Origin: DASRDS01 sp035652495 | Lineage (GTDB): Bacteria > Gemmatimonadota > Gemmatimonadetes > Gemmatimonadales > Gemmatimonadaceae | Assembly: GCA_035652495.1 (NCBI GenBank) | Contig: DASRDS010000008.1 | Coordinates: 1-6,820, forward strand | Direction of reading: 5' to 3' | DNA: 6,820 bases | Translations under genes and position numbers: made by a program | Notes under the pieces: model-generated | What the model saw: only the letters and a program-made list of their open reading frames with translations | Told to the model about the DNA's origin: nothing | Databases searched by the model: none | In this document: piece after piece, positions 5,525 to 6,820 of the stretch | Position numbering within the stretch: position 1 is the stretch's first letter | How the letters are laid out: each line of letters begins with the position of its first letter

Positions 5525-6711
5525 TACGCGTAGGCGAGCATGACGGCCGCGAAGCCGCCGATCGCCCAGTCCACGCCGACCGCATTGGCGACGGCGCCCG
5601 CGATAAACGACCCGACGACCTGTGAGACGCCGACCGCGATCAGTGAGTAGACGGACATCAGTCGTCCGCGCAGCGTGTCGGGAACGATCGATTGCAGCAG
5701 CCCGTTGAGCAGCGCGCCGTTCAAGATCATCATGAACCCGCAGCCGAGGAGCACGACACGGGACAGCCACTCGGAGCGCGACAGGGAGAACGCGATCAAC
5801 AGCAGCGCGAATCCGAACGTCGAGAATGCCAGGAGGTGGCCACGACGGAACCGACCGCCAAAGGACGCCAGAAAGAGCGCTCCAGCCAATCCGCCGATAC
5901 CGACGCAGGCCAGCAGCACGCCGTACCCGGCGGCGCCAGCGTGCAGGAGATCGCGGGCAACGACCGGCATCAGCGTCAGATATGGGATGCCGCAGATGGC
6001 CGATACGGTGATGAGCCGAATGAGCGCCGCGATCACCGGAGTCTTCGCCATATAGCGCAGGCCTTCCCGCATGCCGTCGATCGGCGACGGATGTGGCATG
6101 GCGATCCAGGGTGGGAGGCGGATCATGAAGAGGCCGGCGAGGACCGCGAGATAACTCACGGCATTGAGCAGGAAGCACGCGGCAATCCCGAACGCCGCAA
6201 TGACGACGGCCCCTGTGGCGGGGCCAATGATACGCGCCAGGTTGAATCCGCTCGAGTTGAGCGCGATCGCATCGTGCAGGTCGTCGCGACCGACGAGCTC
6301 GATCATCAGCGACTGACGAGCGGGGATTTCGAACGCGCTGGCTATGCCATTGAACGCGGCCAGGCCGAGCAGCAGCGGGATCGTGATCCGGTGCGTCGCC
6401 GTGAGCGCCCAGAGGGCCGCCGCCTCCAGCAGCAGGCACGCCTGGCAGATGGTGACGAGCGTCAGCTTGTTGACGCGATCGGTCACTACGCCCGCTGGCA
6501 GCGAGAGCGCCAGGACCGGCAGGGCGCCGATCGTACTGACCAGGCCGACGATGAATGCGCTGTTCGAGAGTTGAAGTGCCAACCAGCCCTGGGCCATCGT
6601 CTGCATCCACGTGCCCATGAGCGACAGGGTCTGGCCGATCCAGAAGATCCGAAAGTTGCGGTGCTTAATGAGGGTTCGGAACGGATTCAGAGATCGAGCA
6701 GTCGACGGCAT
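5485..6711 (-). CDS. MFS transporter, MFS_3/EntS-like exporter (408 aa)
   Basis: A proton-driven inner-membrane exporter of the major facilitator superfamily, with the substrate not predictable. The N-terminus FRTLIKHRNFRIFWIGQTLS (11-30), AGVVTDRVNK at 73-82 (motif A in the loop between helices 2 and 3), the EIPARQSLMIELV segment (128-140), NLARIIGPATG (157-167) and PDTLRGRLMSVYSL (344-357) together are typical of the MFS_3 group, which includes the enterobactin exporter EntS. Hydrophobic stretches agree with about twelve helices and a central cytoplasmic loop near 198-222. Length is normal. The ATG (6711) has no visible Shine-Dalgarno. The last 13 codons lie over the end of the kinase-like gene on the other strand, so no terminator separates them. 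It interrupts the plus-strand run between the ATPase and the probable VWA gene. Confidence 0.9.
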   Translation of the reverse strand: MPSTARSLNPFRTLIKHRNFRIFWIGQTLSLMGTWMQTMAQGWLALQLSNSAFIVGLVSTIGALPVLALSLPAGVVTDRVNKLTLVTICQACLLLEAAALWALTATHRITIPLLLGLAAFNGIASAFEIPARQSLMIELVGRDDLHDAIALNSSGFNLARIIGPATGAVVIAAFGIAACFLLNAVSYLAVLAGLFMIRLPPWIAMPHPSPIDGMREGLRYMAKTPVIAALIRLITVSAICGIPYLTLMPVVARDLLHAGAAGYGVLLACVGIGGLAGALFLASFGGRFRRGHLLAFSTFGFALLLIAFSLSRSEWLSRVVLLGCGFMMILNGALLNGLLQSIVPDTLRGRLMSVYSLIAVGVSQVVGSFIAGAVANAVGVDWAIGGFAAVMLAYAYYAFSISSAIRRL

Positions 6712-6717
6712 TATATT
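6712..6717 (+). promoter_or_regulatory. Possible -10 element for the right-edge gene
   Basis: TATATT is an AT-rich island, five of six to the -10 consensus, ending 5 nt before ATG 6723. That spacing would put the transcript start at or next to the ATG, giving a leaderless mRNA. AGGGA abuts the ATG with no spacer, so it is badly placed as a ribosome site. I see no good -35. On the minus strand the same island reads TATAAT, overlapping the exporter's own ATG, so that reading cannot drive a full-length exporter transcript. Confidence 0.3.
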
Positions 6718-6722
6718 AGGGA

Positions 6723-6820
6723 ATGCGCTTCCACACGTATCAGAAGTTCAGTCCGGAGTCGGCGGACGCGATCGACCTGCAAGCGCTGCTGGATAAGTTA
6801 GCAGACTTTCTTCTGCAGTC
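6723..6820 (+). CDS. N-terminus of a probable VWA-domain protein, partner of the AAA+ ATPase (partial)
   Basis: ATG 6723 opens a frame that runs to the window edge: 32 complete codons plus two bases. The protein starts MRFHTYQKFSP and continues with AIDLQALLDKLADFLLQ (16-32). The pattern is an MRF-aromatic start, an acidic turn and then an IDLxxLLDKLxDFLL helix. I recognise it as the opening of VWA-domain proteins encoded next to this ATPase type, but the VWA domain itself lies outside the window. The start is 11 bp from the divergent exporter start. No well-spaced Shine-Dalgarno is present. The alternative is an unrelated protein with an N-terminal amphipathic helix. Confidence 0.6.
   Translation, partial: MRFHTYQKFSPESADAIDLQALLDKLADFLLQ

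Noticed and set aside
4826..6610. Long minus-strand open frame of 594 codons
   Set aside because: It overlaps the kinase-like gene on the opposite strand and the exporter gene in another frame, is Arg-rich with no recognisable domain, and is a shadow of GC-rich coding DNA.
6706..6716. Minus-strand TATAAT as the exporter promoter
   Set aside because: The hexamer overlaps the exporter ATG itself, so a transcript started from it would lack the start codon.
5692..6801. Plus-strand open frame of 369 codons opposite the exporter
   Set aside because: Gln/Arg/Glu-rich antisense translation of membrane helices; no domain seen.

Overview
The window is GC-rich, with tightly packed genes, a lipoprotein with a signal peptide, and several non-ATG or weakly Shine-Dalgarno-driven starts. 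This suggests a Gram-negative, high-GC bacterium. The gene styles (MXKDX-like repeat lipoprotein, magnesium-chelatase-type ATPase with a von Willebrand A partner, MFS_3 exporter) would fit Gemmatimonadota or a similar phylum. That assignment is an impression from gene content, not something the sequence proves.

Layout. Positions 1-171 hold a perfectly registered 14-bp tandem repeat that runs off the left edge. Positions 172-362 are non-coding, with an imperfect direct repeat and two hairpins, one of them a likely terminator. A small repeat-bearing lipoprotein gene lies on the minus strand (363-629). A 166-bp divergent intergenic region follows. Then comes a compact plus-strand run of four genes: a cytoplasmic molybdopterin (bis-MGD type) oxidoreductase (796-2871), a magnesium-chelatase/MoxR-like AAA+ ATPase (TTG start 2873, stop 4342), a GNAT acetyltransferase (GTG start 4323, stop 4829) and a cytidylate-kinase-like protein (4838-5524). 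Gaps and overlaps are +1, -20 and +8 nt, so one transcript is likely. An MFS exporter gene (5485-6711, minus) converges on this run and overlaps the kinase gene by 40 nt at the 3' ends. At the right edge, 11 bp from the exporter start codon and divergent from it, a gene begins (6723) whose first 32 residues resemble the N-terminus of the VWA-domain proteins that partner such ATPases.

How they may work together. The most interesting reading is a molybdoenzyme translationally linked to a chelatase-type AAA+ ATPase, with the ATPase's probable VWA partner a few genes away. Comparable ATPase/VWA pairs (CoxD/CoxE, NorQ/NorD, CbbQ/CbbO) act in metal-centre maturation or activation of enzymes encoded beside them. 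A maturation role for this oxidoreductase is therefore a reasonable but unproven hypothesis. Nothing in the window shows the enzyme's substrate or electron partner. No tRNA, rRNA, insertion sequence or CRISPR array was seen.
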